This document shows, in pieces, positions 34,396 through 42,880 of a stretch of DNA of 64,000 nucleotides (within the stretch, counting starts at the first letter, position 1; the number at the start of each line of letters is the position of its first letter). The notes beneath the pieces were generated by a model. That model was not told the origin of the DNA. It worked only from the letters and a program-made list of their open reading frames with translations, and ran no database searches. The stretch is from Arthrobacter sunyaminii (GTDB lineage: Bacteria; Actinomycetota; Actinomycetes; Actinomycetales; Micrococcaceae). Position numbers and translations under genes: made by a program. The stretch lies in the NCBI RefSeq assembly GCF_018866305.1, contig NZ_CP076456.1, positions 3,658,001 to 3,722,000 on the forward strand, read 5' to 3'.

Positions 34396-34781
34396 CGGCC
34401 AGGTTTCCTGCCGGCTCCAGGGCCCGGAAATTCAACCAGGCTGGCGGTGATTCCGGCAAGGAACTGCGACCCCAAGCCTGTCAGGGAGATCTCCTTGCGC
34501 TTTGCCCCGGTGCGCGGGACATCGACCTCCGCACTGTGCAGGAGACCGGTGTCCTGCAGCCTTTTCAGGGTGCGGTAGAGACTGCGCTCGGTGATCTGCC
34601 AGCCGGTGCCTGCTGCAACCTCTTCTGCAACCCTGGCCACCGTCACCGGTTGATGCTCGGCCACTGCCCGCAAAACCACCGGCGTCAGCATGGATTTCTT
34701 GTAGGTCTCCACCCAGGATTCGACCCGGGCTTGAACCCATTCCTGTTCCTCAACGGGTCGGGCCACGCTCAGTCTTCCCAT
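34392..34781 (-). CDS. PadR family transcriptional regulator
   Basis: 129 residues. A winged-helix domain covers about residues 30-110: [20 protein letters not shown], then [21 protein letters not shown], the recognition helix and wing of PadR proteins, and a final [13 protein letters not shown]. It lacks the long C-terminal dimerisation helix of larger PadR proteins. It overlaps by 13 bp the upstream membrane-protein gene that shares its operon and probably controls that operon. Confidence 0.82.
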   Translation of the reverse strand: MGRLSVARPVEEQEWVQARVESWVETYKKSMLTPVVLRAVAEHQPVTVARVAEEVAAGTGWQITERSLYRTLKRLQDTGLLHSAEVDVPRTGAKRKEISLTGLGSQFLAGITASLVEFPGPGAGRKPGR

Positions 34782-35221
34782 CCGCGGCCCAGCACGACGC
34801 CGGCGAGGTGGACGAGGAGCCCGGCTCCCCAGGCGGCACTCATCACGAGCGTGGCGCCGAACCAGGGGGTGGATAGCAGCTCATGGGCAGCGGCGCCGTC
34901 GGCTCCGCCGGTCGAACCCAGCGAAAGCGCACGGATGACGGCGTGCAGGTTGAAGGATGCCGTTACGGTGACAAAAGCGAGGGTGTGCGCAATGGCCAGG
35001 CCAAAGCGGATCTTGGTGAGTTTGCGGTAGTTGCGCCAAAACCAGACGGCAATTCCGGCTGCAACCAGGGCGGTGAGGATCCCGGCGAGAAGGGTAATGT
35101 CTCCTCCGGTGAAGGCGATCGCGGCTTGAATCGCCGCCGTGGCGGCGACCAGAACCAGCAGATACGGCAGGAGCACGGTGCGTGCATTGACGGTTGGCTG
35201 AGGCAGGGTGTTTGTAGTCAT
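34769..35221 (-). CDS. Hypothetical four-TM membrane protein linked to PadR
   Basis: 150 residues, not recognised. Four hydrophobic segments (VLLPYLLVLVAATAAIQAAI; ITLLAGILTALVAAGIAVWF; GLAIAHTLAFVTVTASFN; WFGATLVMSAAWGAGLLVHL) are separated by short loops. ATG 35219-35221 has no Shine-Dalgarno sequence, but a TACAGT hexamer ends 7 nt before it, which fits a leaderless transcript. It is cotranscribed with the overlapping padR gene. Confidence 0.65.
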   Translation of the reverse strand: MTTNTLPQPTVNARTVLLPYLLVLVAATAAIQAAIAFTGGDITLLAGILTALVAAGIAVWFWRNYRKLTKIRFGLAIAHTLAFVTVTASFNLHAVIRALSLGSTGGADGAAAHELLSTPWFGATLVMSAAWGAGLLVHLAGVVLGRGWED

Positions 35222-35306
35222 GGGCGGCACTGTACCAATGGCACACTACCGATGGAAGAGTGGTTGTCACGGTGCTGCACCGGCTAACCCATGCGAGGCT
35301 GGGGGT

Positions 35307-35729
35307 ATGGACTTGATGGTGTCGCCCGCGCTCACAATTCCCGCGTCGGAACTGACCTGGCGTTTCTCCCGCTCATCCGGTCCCGGCGGGCAGCACGTCA
35401 ACACCTCCGACAGCCGGGCAGCACTGTCCTGGAATGTGGCTGCCTCGACGTCCCTGACCGACACCCAGCGGCAGATCCTGCTTCGGCGCCTCAAAAGGCA
35501 CCTAATTGCCGGAACCGTCACCGTCACCGCTTCGGAACAGCGCTCCCAGCTGCGCAACCGCGAGATCGCCCTCACCAAGCTTGCCGAGATGGTGGCGGAC
35601 GGCCTCGCCCCGGAGGCAGCAGCCCGGCGGAAAACCAAACCCACCCGGGGCTCGAACTACCGGCGCCTCGACGCCAAGAAGCAGCGCTCCGCCACCAAGC
35701 GTCAGCGACAGCGCCCGCCGTCCGATTAG
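35307..35729 (+). CDS. arfB: Alternative ribosome-rescue factor / peptidyl-tRNA hydrolase (ArfB, GGQ domain)
   Basis: 140 residues. The class I release-factor domain is clear: FSRSSGPGGQHVNTSDSRAA with the catalytic GGQ at about 26-28, then L-R-R-L-K-R-H and R-S-Q-L-R-N-R-E. The tail is basic (KKQRSATKRQRQRP) and is expected to enter the mRNA channel of stalled ribosomes. ArfB hydrolyses peptidyl-tRNA on non-stop ribosomes as a backup to tmRNA, which is also in this window. ATG 35307 follows GAGG. It is convergent with the epimerase gene. Confidence 0.92.
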   Translation: MDLMVSPALTIPASELTWRFSRSSGPGGQHVNTSDSRAALSWNVAASTSLTDTQRQILLRRLKRHLIAGTVTVTASEQRSQLRNREIALTKLAEMVADGLAPEAAARRKTKPTRGSNYRRLDAKKQRSATKRQRQRPPSD

Positions 35730-36628
35730 CCGGCTGCGCCGTCGTCCTTCTGAAGGGCCTTCCCGTCGGCGTCCAGGTAGTCACGCCAGGAACGCTTGGG
35801 CTGCCAGCCGAGCATGCGCTGGGCCTTGGCGCTGGAGATGCCGGAAGCGTCGGGCCGGTCAAGATCGCGCAGTTCGATCCGGTCGCCGTAGTACTTCGTC
35901 AGCACCTCCGCGAAGTCATGGCCGCCCGCGTTGTCCGGTGAGGCGATGTAGAAGACTTCGTGTCCGGGCAGGTCGGACTCGGCGGCGAGGACAATGGCGT
36001 CAGCCAGGTCATACACATCGATGTAGCTCCACAGCCCGGGGCTGAGCACCGAAGCGTCGCGGATCTGCGGGCCCAGATTGTTTTCATAGTTGCCCTCGAA
36101 CTGCACCCAGCTGGGCCGGATGGAGATGCATTGAATGTCGGACCGGGCAACAGCGGCGTCCATGAGCTGCTCACTAAAGTGCTTGGCGAGCGCGTAAGGG
36201 TCCTGCGGGTGGATCGGGTGTTCTTCATCCACGGGAGCGTACTCCGGAAGGAAATCGCGTTCCGGGAAAAAGAAGCCGGGCACCGTTTCGCTGGAGATGA
36301 AGACAAAGCGCTGAACGCCGAAGCTGACGGCGGCCTCAAGGACGTTGAAGGTGGACATTAGATTGTTCTGGAAGACAACCTGGGGAGCATGGCCCGTGGG
36401 CTCGGGGATGGCGGCGATGTGCACGACGGCGTCGACTCCGTGCACGACGGCGTACGCTTGCCCGGCATCCGTGAGGTCGGCCATGACGTAGCGGGGCGTG
36501 CCTTCCGGCTTCCGTTCGTAGCTTGGCCGGCTGAGGTCGGTGGTGATGACTTCGTGTCCGGCGTCGATCATTGCCTGCGTGGCGGCGCGTCCGACTTTTC
36601 CGTGGGCTCCGGTGATGAGGACTTTCAT
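35726..36628 (-). CDS. NAD(P)-dependent epimerase/dehydratase (extended SDR)
   Basis: 300 residues. The Rossmann motif is VLITGAHGKVGRAA (G-x-x-G-x-x-G, about 4-17). Residues near 105-150 show VFISSETVPGFFFP and PQDPYALAKHFSE with the catalytic Y-x-x-x-K. It belongs to the sugar-nucleotide epimerase superfamily, in a group resembling uronate dehydrogenases; the substrate is not certain. AAGGAG five bases before ATG 36626-36628 fixes the start. It is divergent from the 36857 gene. Confidence 0.85.
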   Translation of the reverse strand: MKVLITGAHGKVGRAATQAMIDAGHEVITTDLSRPSYERKPEGTPRYVMADLTDAGQAYAVVHGVDAVVHIAAIPEPTGHAPQVVFQNNLMSTFNVLEAAVSFGVQRFVFISSETVPGFFFPERDFLPEYAPVDEEHPIHPQDPYALAKHFSEQLMDAAVARSDIQCISIRPSWVQFEGNYENNLGPQIRDASVLSPGLWSYIDVYDLADAIVLAAESDLPGHEVFYIASPDNAGGHDFAEVLTKYYGDRIELRDLDRPDASGISSAKAQRMLGWQPKRSWRDYLDADGKALQKDDGAAG

Positions 36629-36744
36629 GGTTGCTCCTTGGATGTGACGCACGTCGGATCTGTGCTGTCGGATTCATTGCACGTCGCCCGAGTATAGGGC
36701 AAGGAATCGTGCGGGACTCAGCCACATGGCTGTGGGACACACCT

Positions 36745-36750
36745 TATAAA
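36745..36750 (+). promoter_or_regulatory. Putative -10 element for the 36857 gene
   Basis: TATAAA at 36745-36750 lies in an AT-rich patch of the otherwise GC-rich 228-bp intergenic region, 107 bp before GTG 36857. AGCCACATGGCT at 36719-36730 is a perfect short palindrome just upstream and could be an operator. Confidence 0.3.
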
Positions 36751-36856
36751 ATTGGGGATATGCCCCGAACCGATGCAATGCAGGTTCGGCCCCGGGAGTC
36801 TGGTCGAAAAGAGCCCTCCCAAGCGTCCTCCCTCATCAACTACTGAAAGGAAGACC

Positions 36857-37210
36857 GTGAGCATCCCGATCCTCGAGTTCGCCTCCCACACCAAAGGCAG
36901 GAACGCGCAGGTTCGCATTTTCCACGACCGCATTGAGTGGGAATTGAAGCGGAGCCTGTCCGCCGGCAAACTCACCGCCGGGTTGTTGACCGGGGGCGTA
37001 TCCCTCCTTGGCACCGGAGTGAAGCACGGAAACGCCTTCACGGAGATGATCCCGCTCAAGAGGGTTTCATCTGTGACCACAAGACGTGACGGAATGATGT
37101 ACACCATCGTTTCCGTGATCACGACCGGAAACAGCATCGATTTCCGCGTTTCCCACTCCGAGGCAAAGCACGTAACGGACACGCTGAACCGCCTCATTAT
37201 GCAGGCGTGA
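36857..37210 (+). CDS. Hypothetical PH-like domain protein
   Basis: 117 residues, not firmly recognised. It begins ILEFASHTKGRNAQVRIFHD, with strands then a Gly-rich segment (LTAGLLTGGVSLLGTGVKHG), then MIPLKRVSSVTTRRDGMMYT and a C-terminal helix HVTDTLNRLIMQA. This order of strands and final helix is like bacterial PH domains that bind lipids or proteins. GTG 36857 with AAAGGA upstream is chosen over earlier in-frame starts. It is followed by a terminator. Confidence 0.65.
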   Translation: MSIPILEFASHTKGRNAQVRIFHDRIEWELKRSLSAGKLTAGLLTGGVSLLGTGVKHGNAFTEMIPLKRVSSVTTRRDGMMYTIVSVITTGNSIDFRVSHSEAKHVTDTLNRLIMQA

Positions 37211-37257
37211 CCGTTCGGCGTCGTGTCGAAGTAACTGATTGACCTCTTTACCGACAC

Positions 37258-37304
37258 GAAAGGGGCCCGCCTTCCTTTGGAACAAGGAAAGCAGGCCCCT
37301 TTTG
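37258..37304. terminator. Bidirectional intrinsic terminator
   Basis: A long interrupted stem begins AAAGGGGCC near 37258 and ends GGCCCCTTTT near 37304, with TTCCTT pairing with AAGGAA around a short loop. It serves the tRNA-Ala gene on the minus strand and the PH-like gene on the plus strand. Confidence 0.75.
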
Positions 37305-37310
37305 AAAGGG

Positions 37311-37383
37311 TGGAGCTTAGGGGAATCGAACCCCTGACCTTTTCATTGCGAACGAAACGCTCTACCAACTGAGCTAAAGCCCC
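37311..37383 (-). tRNA. tRNA-Ala (anticodon CGC)
   Basis: Reading the minus strand, acceptor GGGGCTT (from 37383) pairs with AAGCTCC (to 37312). The D arm is GCTCAGTTGGTAGAGC, the anticodon loop TTCGCAA has anticodon CGC for GCG codons, and the T arm is AGGGGTTCGATTCCCCT. CCA is not encoded (CCC follows the discriminator A at 37311). The fold is complete. Confidence 0.95.
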
Positions 37384-37613
37384 AGTCCGGCCAAAGCCGG
37401 ACAGCCCCGAGGGGCATAACCCCGATTCTAGACCCGGGCACAGGTTCATAGGCAAATCGCCGCAGTGTTCTGGCCCCCCGCAGTGCCTCTGGCCGCTCAC
37501 GCTCTGGTTCGGCCTTCCGGCCCAGGGCTATCCTGACAGCCCGGGCCGCAGCATCCCCGGCCGCACTCCCGGCGAAACCGCACCGATCAGCGAACGCAAC
37601 AAGGAGCAGTGCC

Positions 37614-38033
37614 ATGAGCCTCATCGAATCCATCCTCAGTGAACGTCCCGACGGCGCCGGAACGGACCTCGAGGCCGTCTCCACCTGCGTCATTGCCTGC
37701 TTTGACTGCGTACAGGTCTGCACCGCCTGCGCCGACGCCTGCCTCAGTGAGGACATGCTCGGCGACATGGTGGAATGCATCCGCAAGGACCTCAACTGCG
37801 CCGACATCTGCGCTGCCACCGGCACCGTCGTAGCCCGGGTTGGAACACGGTACGCCGGCTATCCGGACAGCACGGAAGCACTGCTGCGGGCGTGCGCGGC
37901 GGCCTGCCGCCAGTGCGCGGAAGAATGCGCCCAGCATGCCGCCGAACACGGACACTGCCGCATCTGTGCGGAAACATGCCGCCGCTGCGCCGCCATGTGT
38001 GAGGAACTCCTGGTGGTTATGTCCCGCAGCTGA
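37614..38033 (+). CDS. Cys-rich four-helix bundle copper-binding protein (DUF326/Csp-like)
   Basis: 139 residues with more than a dozen Cys, mostly in C-x-x-x-C or C-x-x-C helical spacing (VSTCVIACFDCVQVCTACADAC; CIRKDLNCADICAA; CAAACRQCAEECAQH; CRICAETCRRCAAMCEEL). This is the pattern of cytosolic Csp-type copper storage proteins, in which inward-facing Cys bind Cu(I). There is no signal peptide, so it should be cytosolic. It may detoxify or store copper. No copper exporter is immediately adjacent; the nearest P-type ATPase is at 39883. Confidence 0.85.
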   Translation: MSLIESILSERPDGAGTDLEAVSTCVIACFDCVQVCTACADACLSEDMLGDMVECIRKDLNCADICAATGTVVARVGTRYAGYPDSTEALLRACAAACRQCAEECAQHAAEHGHCRICAETCRRCAAMCEELLVVMSRS

Positions 38034-38071
38034 TCAGCGCGCAATAAGCCAACGACGACGGCGGCCGACGG

Positions 38072-38587
38072 CTACAAACCCTCCGCCACCGCCATCCCGC
38101 GAAGGTAAGCAGCCTGGCCCACGTGTTCCAACCCGTCACCGAGGATGCTGATCAGTCGCACTCCGAGGGTTACGGGCGGATCCCAGGCGGTGTCCACCAC
38201 TTGGTCCAGGTCCTGTCCGGAAAGTCCGGAAACAAAGGCGGCCGTGCGTGAATGCACCGCCTCGTAGTAACCCAGCAGCACATCGGCTGACTGAACCTGT
38301 ACGGCCGCAACCTGCTCTGAGTTGTGGCCGTATCCGGTGTCTTCGACCGCAAGTGGAAGCCCCACCCGCCCGTACCATCCCTCCGCGGTCCACGCCTGTT
38401 CATGCCCGGCCAACGGAGCAATCTGGGCATCCTCGCCGCGGGCCAGATGCCAGATCAGCCACGCGATGGAGTTGCCCTGCGGATAGGGCCGGTGGTTCAG
38501 TGCGCCCGCGTCCAAACCGTGGGTGGCGCTTCGGACCGCCTGGGGAAGCCGGCCAAAGGCGTCAATGAGGAGATCGCTCTGTTCCAT
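38072..38587 (-). CDS. DinB/DUF664 family protein (possible mycothiol-dependent enzyme)
   Basis: 171 residues. It has the DinB-like helical bundle: LIDAFGRLPQAVRSATHGLD, then NSIAWLIWHLARGEDAQIAP with the metal-binding His, and ILGDGLEHVGQAAYLRGM with the C-terminal His of the family. Actinobacterial members include mycothiol S-transferases, with others unassigned. ATG 38585-38587 is preferred over an upstream start in a non-conserved stretch. Confidence 0.78.
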   Translation of the reverse strand: MEQSDLLIDAFGRLPQAVRSATHGLDAGALNHRPYPQGNSIAWLIWHLARGEDAQIAPLAGHEQAWTAEGWYGRVGLPLAVEDTGYGHNSEQVAAVQVQSADVLLGYYEAVHSRTAAFVSGLSGQDLDQVVDTAWDPPVTLGVRLISILGDGLEHVGQAAYLRGMAVAEGL

Positions 38588-38793
38588 GTCGGTACTCCAG
38601 TCGTAGAGAGGGAAAAATTGCCGCGCCGATAAACCGCAGGAGAAGTGCAGGGGCGGCGCCCGGCACACAGGATCGCCGCCATCATTTCACGGGTGCACGC
38701 GCCGGGATAGAGCAGCGGCATTGACGGATGCGGCTGAGAAAAAAGCCACTCCCAGCCGGGTGCAATCGGCCCCGGCAGGCTTAACCTTGCCGC

Positions 38794-39018
38794 ATGAGTT
38801 GGACCGACGAGCGTCCTCCGTGGCTTCCGCCTCTCCCCTCGCCCAACCGCGGACGCATCCGCATAGTGGTGGGCATGACCATGGTCATTGCCTGCATGCT
38901 GGGCATCCTGGTGGTCGCCTTCCTGGGCGAAACCCTGAGCATGTACACCTGGTGGCCGCTGGCCGGCGGGCTCGCCTTCCTCATGTCCGGCCTGCTGAGC
39001 CGCCGCCGAATGCCCTAG
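38794..39018 (+). CDS. Hypothetical small two-TM membrane protein
   Basis: 74 residues. A Pro/Arg-rich N-terminus (PPWLPPLPSPNRGRIR) is followed by two TM helices (MVIACMLGILVVAFLG and WPLAGGLAFLMSGLLS) and an Arg-rich end. No family is recognised. It precedes the IclR gene by 39 bp on the same strand. Confidence 0.55.
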   Translation: MSWTDERPPWLPPLPSPNRGRIRIVVGMTMVIACMLGILVVAFLGETLSMYTWWPLAGGLAFLMSGLLSRRRMP

Positions 39019-39057
39019 CTTCGGCCGGCCCCGGGCGTGTCATCCTAAGATGGCTCC

Positions 39058-39813
39058 ATGACTGAACCCTCCGGCCCCGACAGCGCATCCGCATCTGCCC
39101 CTTCCCCGGGGCCCGGCGGAGCCGGATCCTTATCCCAGACCCTCTCGCGCGGCCTGCACGCCCTGGAACTGCTGGCGGAGGCCGAGGCACCCATGACCAT
39201 CGCTGAACTGTCGCAGAGCCTCGGCGTCCACCGTTCCATCGCCTACCGAATCCTGCGCACCTTGGAAGCGCATTCGCTGGTGATGCGCGACGACGCCGGC
39301 CGGGTGGCGACGGCGCCCGGCCTCGCAGCGCTGGCCCGCGGTGTATCGCGGGACCTCCAGACGGCGGCACTGCCCGAGCTGACGGTCCTGGCCGAAGAAC
39401 TCTCCATGACCGCTTTCGTGGCCGTGTGGGACCAGCACGACTGCGTCACGCTGGTGACAGTGGAACCGCGCCACAGCCGCACGGCACTGGTCCAGCGCCC
39501 GGGAACCAGGCACTCCTTCGCTTCCGGAGCGCCGGGCATTGCCATCCAGTCCGCCGTGGGCGAGGAACAATGGGCCAAGCTGGCCCCCGGGCAGCCCTAC
39601 CGGCCGGAATCCACTCTGGCGCGAGCCCGGGGTTATGCGGTCAGCCACGACGAAGTCATCGGCGGAGTCTCCGCCGTCGCGTCTCCCATCACCGTTTCCG
39701 GGCAGCTGCCGGCGGCCGTGTCGGTGGTGTACTTCGGCTCCGGCAGGGATGAAGAAACACTGGGCCGGCGGCTGGCAGAAACGGCGCGTTCGATCACCGC
39801 ACGGATGAACTAA
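39058..39813 (+). CDS. IclR family transcriptional regulator
   Basis: 251 residues. The N-terminal winged helix spans about 25-85 (LSRGLHALELLAEAEAPMTI, AELSQSLGVHRSIAYRILRTL). The C-terminal IclR effector domain follows (MTAFVAVWDQHDCVTLVTVE, SFASGAPGIAIQSAV, ARARGYAVSHDEVIGGVSAV). IclR proteins sense small acids or sugars. Its target is unclear because no catabolic operon adjoins it; the P-type ATPase gene starts 70 bp downstream. Confidence 0.88.
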   Translation: MTEPSGPDSASASAPSPGPGGAGSLSQTLSRGLHALELLAEAEAPMTIAELSQSLGVHRSIAYRILRTLEAHSLVMRDDAGRVATAPGLAALARGVSRDLQTAALPELTVLAEELSMTAFVAVWDQHDCVTLVTVEPRHSRTALVQRPGTRHSFASGAPGIAIQSAVGEEQWAKLAPGQPYRPESTLARARGYAVSHDEVIGGVSAVASPITVSGQLPAAVSVVYFGSGRDEETLGRRLAETARSITARMN

Positions 39814-39826
39814 TCCGGCCTCGGAG

Positions 39827-39837
39827 TTAGGCAAGCC
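39827..39837 (+). promoter_or_regulatory. DtxR/MntR-like half-palindrome before the P-type ATPase
   Basis: TTAGGCAAGCC shows the TTAGG-N4-CC left side of a 5-4-5 DtxR/MntR-type site; the right arm is degenerate (CCATC). It lies 46 bp before the ATPase start. Compare the perfect 5-4-5 palindrome in front of the NRAMP gene. Weak evidence. Confidence 0.25.
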
Positions 39838-39882
39838 ATCTCTTGCTGGCGGGGCCCTTGCGGCAGGCCTATAACGGGAGAC

Positions 39883-41808
39883 ATGAGAGTTCTTCGTGCA
39901 ATCCGGAGGTACCCGGTGGTGGCGGCAACCATCGTCGTCGGCGTGGTGGTTTTTGCGCTGCTGGGCACCGATCTCAATACTCCCGCCGCATGGATCGCCT
40001 CAATTTTCGCCCTGCTGGTCGCCGCTGTAACCAGCGCCCGCATGATCCGTGACATCCTCCGCGGTCGCTGGGGGCTGGATATCCTGGCCGTGGTGGCCAT
40101 CCTGTCCACCGTGGCGGTGGGCGAGTACATTGCCTCCCTGATCATTGTGCTGATGCTCTCCGGCGGCGAGGCGTTGGAAGACTACGCCGCCGGGCGGGCA
40201 CGCGGGGAGCTGGATGCCCTTCTCGCCCGGGCACCGCAGGCGGCACACCGGCTGCCGCCGAATTCCCAAACGCCTCAGGACATCCCGGCGGGTGCGGTGG
40301 TCCCGGGCGATGTGCTGCTGATTAAACCGGCTGAACTGGTCCCGGTGGACGGCGTCCTGCTCAGCCCGGAAGGCAGTTTTGATGAATCCTCGCTGACCGG
40401 CGAACCCCTGCCGGTGACCATCACCGAAGGACAAACAGTGATGAGCGGCTCGGTCAACGGATCGCAGGCTGCGCTGATCCGGGCCACCGCGGCCACGGAG
40501 GACAGCCAGTACCAGCGAATCGTCGCCCTGGTGCGCGAGGCCGCCGAGTCCAAGGCCCCGGTGGTCCGGCTTGCCGACCGCTTTGCCGTCCCGTTCACTG
40601 TCTTCTCCCTCCTCCTTGCCGGCATTGCCTGGTGGGTAAGCGGGGAGCCGGTCCGGTTCGCCGAGGTGTTGGTGCTGGCCACTCCGTGTCCCCTGCTGAT
40701 CGCCGCACCGGTGGCCTTCATGGGCGGTATGAGCCGGGCCGCCAAGGACGGCATCATCGTCAAGGGCGGGGCAACCCTGCAGCAGCTGGCCGGAGCCCGC
40801 AGCATTGCTTTCGACAAGACCGGCACGCTGACCTATGGGAAGCCCGAGCTGACAACTATTCAGCCCGCTTCCTCCTTCGCAGCCGACGACGTGCTGCGGC
40901 TGGCTGCCTCGGCCGAGCAATACTCGTCCCATGTGCTGGCCGCCGCCGTGCAAAGTGCCGCCCAGGAGCGCGGACTGCAGCTGAGCCCGGCCACCACCGC
41001 TTCAGAGGTTGCGACCAACGGCGTGCGTGCCGTTGTGGATGGCCACACGGTCCTGGTGGGCAAGCGCCGCTTCGTTGCCGCCGAGGCTCCCGACACCGGA
41101 GACGGCGGTGAAACGAAGGCCGGCGCCGGGCAGCTCAGGGTTTACGTGGCGGTGGACGGACGCTTCGCCGGCACCCTCCTCCTCAGTGACACGCCGCGGC
41201 GGAACGCAAAGACCACCCTGGAGCAGCTTGCCCGGCTCGGCCTGGAACCGCCCGTCATGCTCACCGGGGACGGCCGCGCCTCTGCTGAAAGCGCCGCGGC
41301 GGCTTTGGGGATCCAGCAGGTCCATGCGGAGCTCCTGCCCGAAGACAAGGTCCGGCTGGTGGCAGCGATGCCCTCGCGCCCGGTCATTATGGTGGGCGAC
41401 GGCGTCAATGACGCACCTGTGCTCGCTGCGGCCGACGTCGGCATTGCCATGGGCGCACGCGGTTCCACTGCCGCCGGGGAATCGGCTGACGCAGTGATCG
41501 TGGCGGATGACATTTCCAAGGTGGCCGACGCCGTCGTCATTGGCCGGCGGACGATGCGAATTGCCCTGGGCAGTATCTGGCTGGGCATCTCGCTCAGCGT
41601 CGGGCTGATGCTGGCCGCTGCCTTCGGATTCATCCCCGCGGTGGCCGGAGCCCTGATCCAGGAGCTCGTGGACCTGGCTGCCATCCTCAACGCGCTGCGC
41701 GCCGTGGGCGGCGGATCCGCCACAGCCCGGCCGCTGGGCCGGATCGACGGCGCCGCGGAAGCCTCCCGGCGTGGTGCCGGAAACGGTTCGGAACTGAATT
41801 CCGCGTAA
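39883..41808 (+). CDS. P1B-type heavy-metal ATPase with TPC motif
   Basis: 641 residues. All P-type landmarks are intact: SLTGEPLPV (actuator TGE), ATPCPLLIAAP in TM6 (T267, P268, C269), the phosphorylated D311 in DKTGTLTYG, and GDGVNDAPVL near 505. There is no N-terminal Cys-rich or HMA metal-binding domain; the protein opens with TM helices. The TPC-x6-P motif differs from the CPC of Cu/Zn pumps and the SPC of Co pumps and is associated with the poorly characterised P1B-5 group, linked to Ni/Fe. Export of a divalent metal is likely; the ion is uncertain. Confidence 0.9.
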   Translation: MRVLRAIRRYPVVAATIVVGVVVFALLGTDLNTPAAWIASIFALLVAAVTSARMIRDILRGRWGLDILAVVAILSTVAVGEYIASLIIVLMLSGGEALEDYAAGRARGELDALLARAPQAAHRLPPNSQTPQDIPAGAVVPGDVLLIKPAELVPVDGVLLSPEGSFDESSLTGEPLPVTITEGQTVMSGSVNGSQAALIRATAATEDSQYQRIVALVREAAESKAPVVRLADRFAVPFTVFSLLLAGIAWWVSGEPVRFAEVLVLATPCPLLIAAPVAFMGGMSRAAKDGIIVKGGATLQQLAGARSIAFDKTGTLTYGKPELTTIQPASSFAADDVLRLAASAEQYSSHVLAAAVQSAAQERGLQLSPATTASEVATNGVRAVVDGHTVLVGKRRFVAAEAPDTGDGGETKAGAGQLRVYVAVDGRFAGTLLLSDTPRRNAKTTLEQLARLGLEPPVMLTGDGRASAESAAAALGIQQVHAELLPEDKVRLVAAMPSRPVIMVGDGVNDAPVLAAADVGIAMGARGSTAAGESADAVIVADDISKVADAVVIGRRTMRIALGSIWLGISLSVGLMLAAAFGFIPAVAGALIQELVDLAAILNALRAVGGGSATARPLGRIDGAAEASRRGAGNGSELNSA

Positions 41809-41884
41809 CAGCAGGGATAATGAACTTTTGTCCGCGCCGCACCTGCCCGCGGGCGGCAGCAGCCAACAACACGGAGGGACGTCC

Positions 41885-42880
41885 ATGACACTGATCGACA
41901 ACGGGGTGTATGTGGACGGAAAGCGCCAGCACACACCGGACAGTCTGGATGAAACGTTCGAGCTGACCCGCACTTCCGGCGGCATGGCCTGGATCGGTTT
42001 GTACCGCCCCGACGACATTGAGCTGTTGGCCGTCGCCGAGGAATTCGGATTGAACCTGCTGACCGTGGAGGACGCGCTTGCGGGCCACCAGCGGGCCAAG
42101 CTCGAGCACTATGACACCACGCTGTTTACGGTCCTGCGGCCGGCCCGGTACCTGGACGACGTCGAACGCGTCGAGTTCGGCGAGCTGCACCTGTTTGTGG
42201 GCCCCAACTTTGTAGTGACGGTGCGGCACGCCGAATCCCCTGACCTGGGCCGTGTCAGGAAGCGGCTGGAACAGGAACCGGACCTGCTGGCCCTCGGTCC
42301 GCATGCCGTGCTCTACGCAGTCCTGGACCAGGTGGTGGATGAATACGCACCGGTGGCGGCCGGGCTGGAGAACGACATCGATGAGATCGAGGACCAGCTC
42401 TTCGGCGGCGATGTTGAAGTATCCCGGCGCATCTATGAGCTCTCCCGCGAAGTCATCCAGTTCCAGCGTGCCATTGCACCGCTCGAAGGCATGGTGGGAA
42501 CCCTGCGGAGCAACACCGGAGAGTTCGGAATTCCGGATCAGCTGCAGGACAACCTGGGCGACGTCCTGGACCACGTCCTGCGTCTGATCGACCGGGTCAA
42601 CGCCTACCGTGCCCTGCTGGAGAATGCCCTGAACCTCTCCTCCACCCTGGCGTCGAACCGTCTGGCGGAAACCTCGATTGCGCAGAACGAGCAGGTCAAA
42701 CGCATCTCCTCCTGGGCTGCCATCCTGTTTGCTCCCACCCTGATTGGGGCCATCTACGGCATGAACTTCGATAACATGCCCGAACTGTCCTGGGAGTGGG
42801 GGTACCCCTTGGCCCTGGGCGCCATGGTTGTCATGGCGGCAGCTCTGTATCTGACCTTTAAGAGGAACAAATGGCTGTGA
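41885..42880 (+). CDS. corA: CorA-family magnesium/cobalt channel
   Basis: 331 residues. A large cytoplasmic N-terminal domain (about 1-265) has the acidic funnel helix (YAPVAAGLENDIDEIEDQLF) and two C-terminal TM helices. The GMN signature of the pore (IYGMNFDNMPE) lies near residue 295. This is the 2-TM CorA type that imports Mg2+ and sometimes Co2+ or Ni2+. GGAGGG six bases before ATG 41885 fixes the start. It overlaps the next gene by 10 bp. Confidence 0.93.
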   Translation: MTLIDNGVYVDGKRQHTPDSLDETFELTRTSGGMAWIGLYRPDDIELLAVAEEFGLNLLTVEDALAGHQRAKLEHYDTTLFTVLRPARYLDDVERVEFGELHLFVGPNFVVTVRHAESPDLGRVRKRLEQEPDLLALGPHAVLYAVLDQVVDEYAPVAAGLENDIDEIEDQLFGGDVEVSRRIYELSREVIQFQRAIAPLEGMVGTLRSNTGEFGIPDQLQDNLGDVLDHVLRLIDRVNAYRALLENALNLSSTLASNRLAETSIAQNEQVKRISSWAAILFAPTLIGAIYGMNFDNMPELSWEWGYPLALGAMVVMAAALYLTFKRNKWL

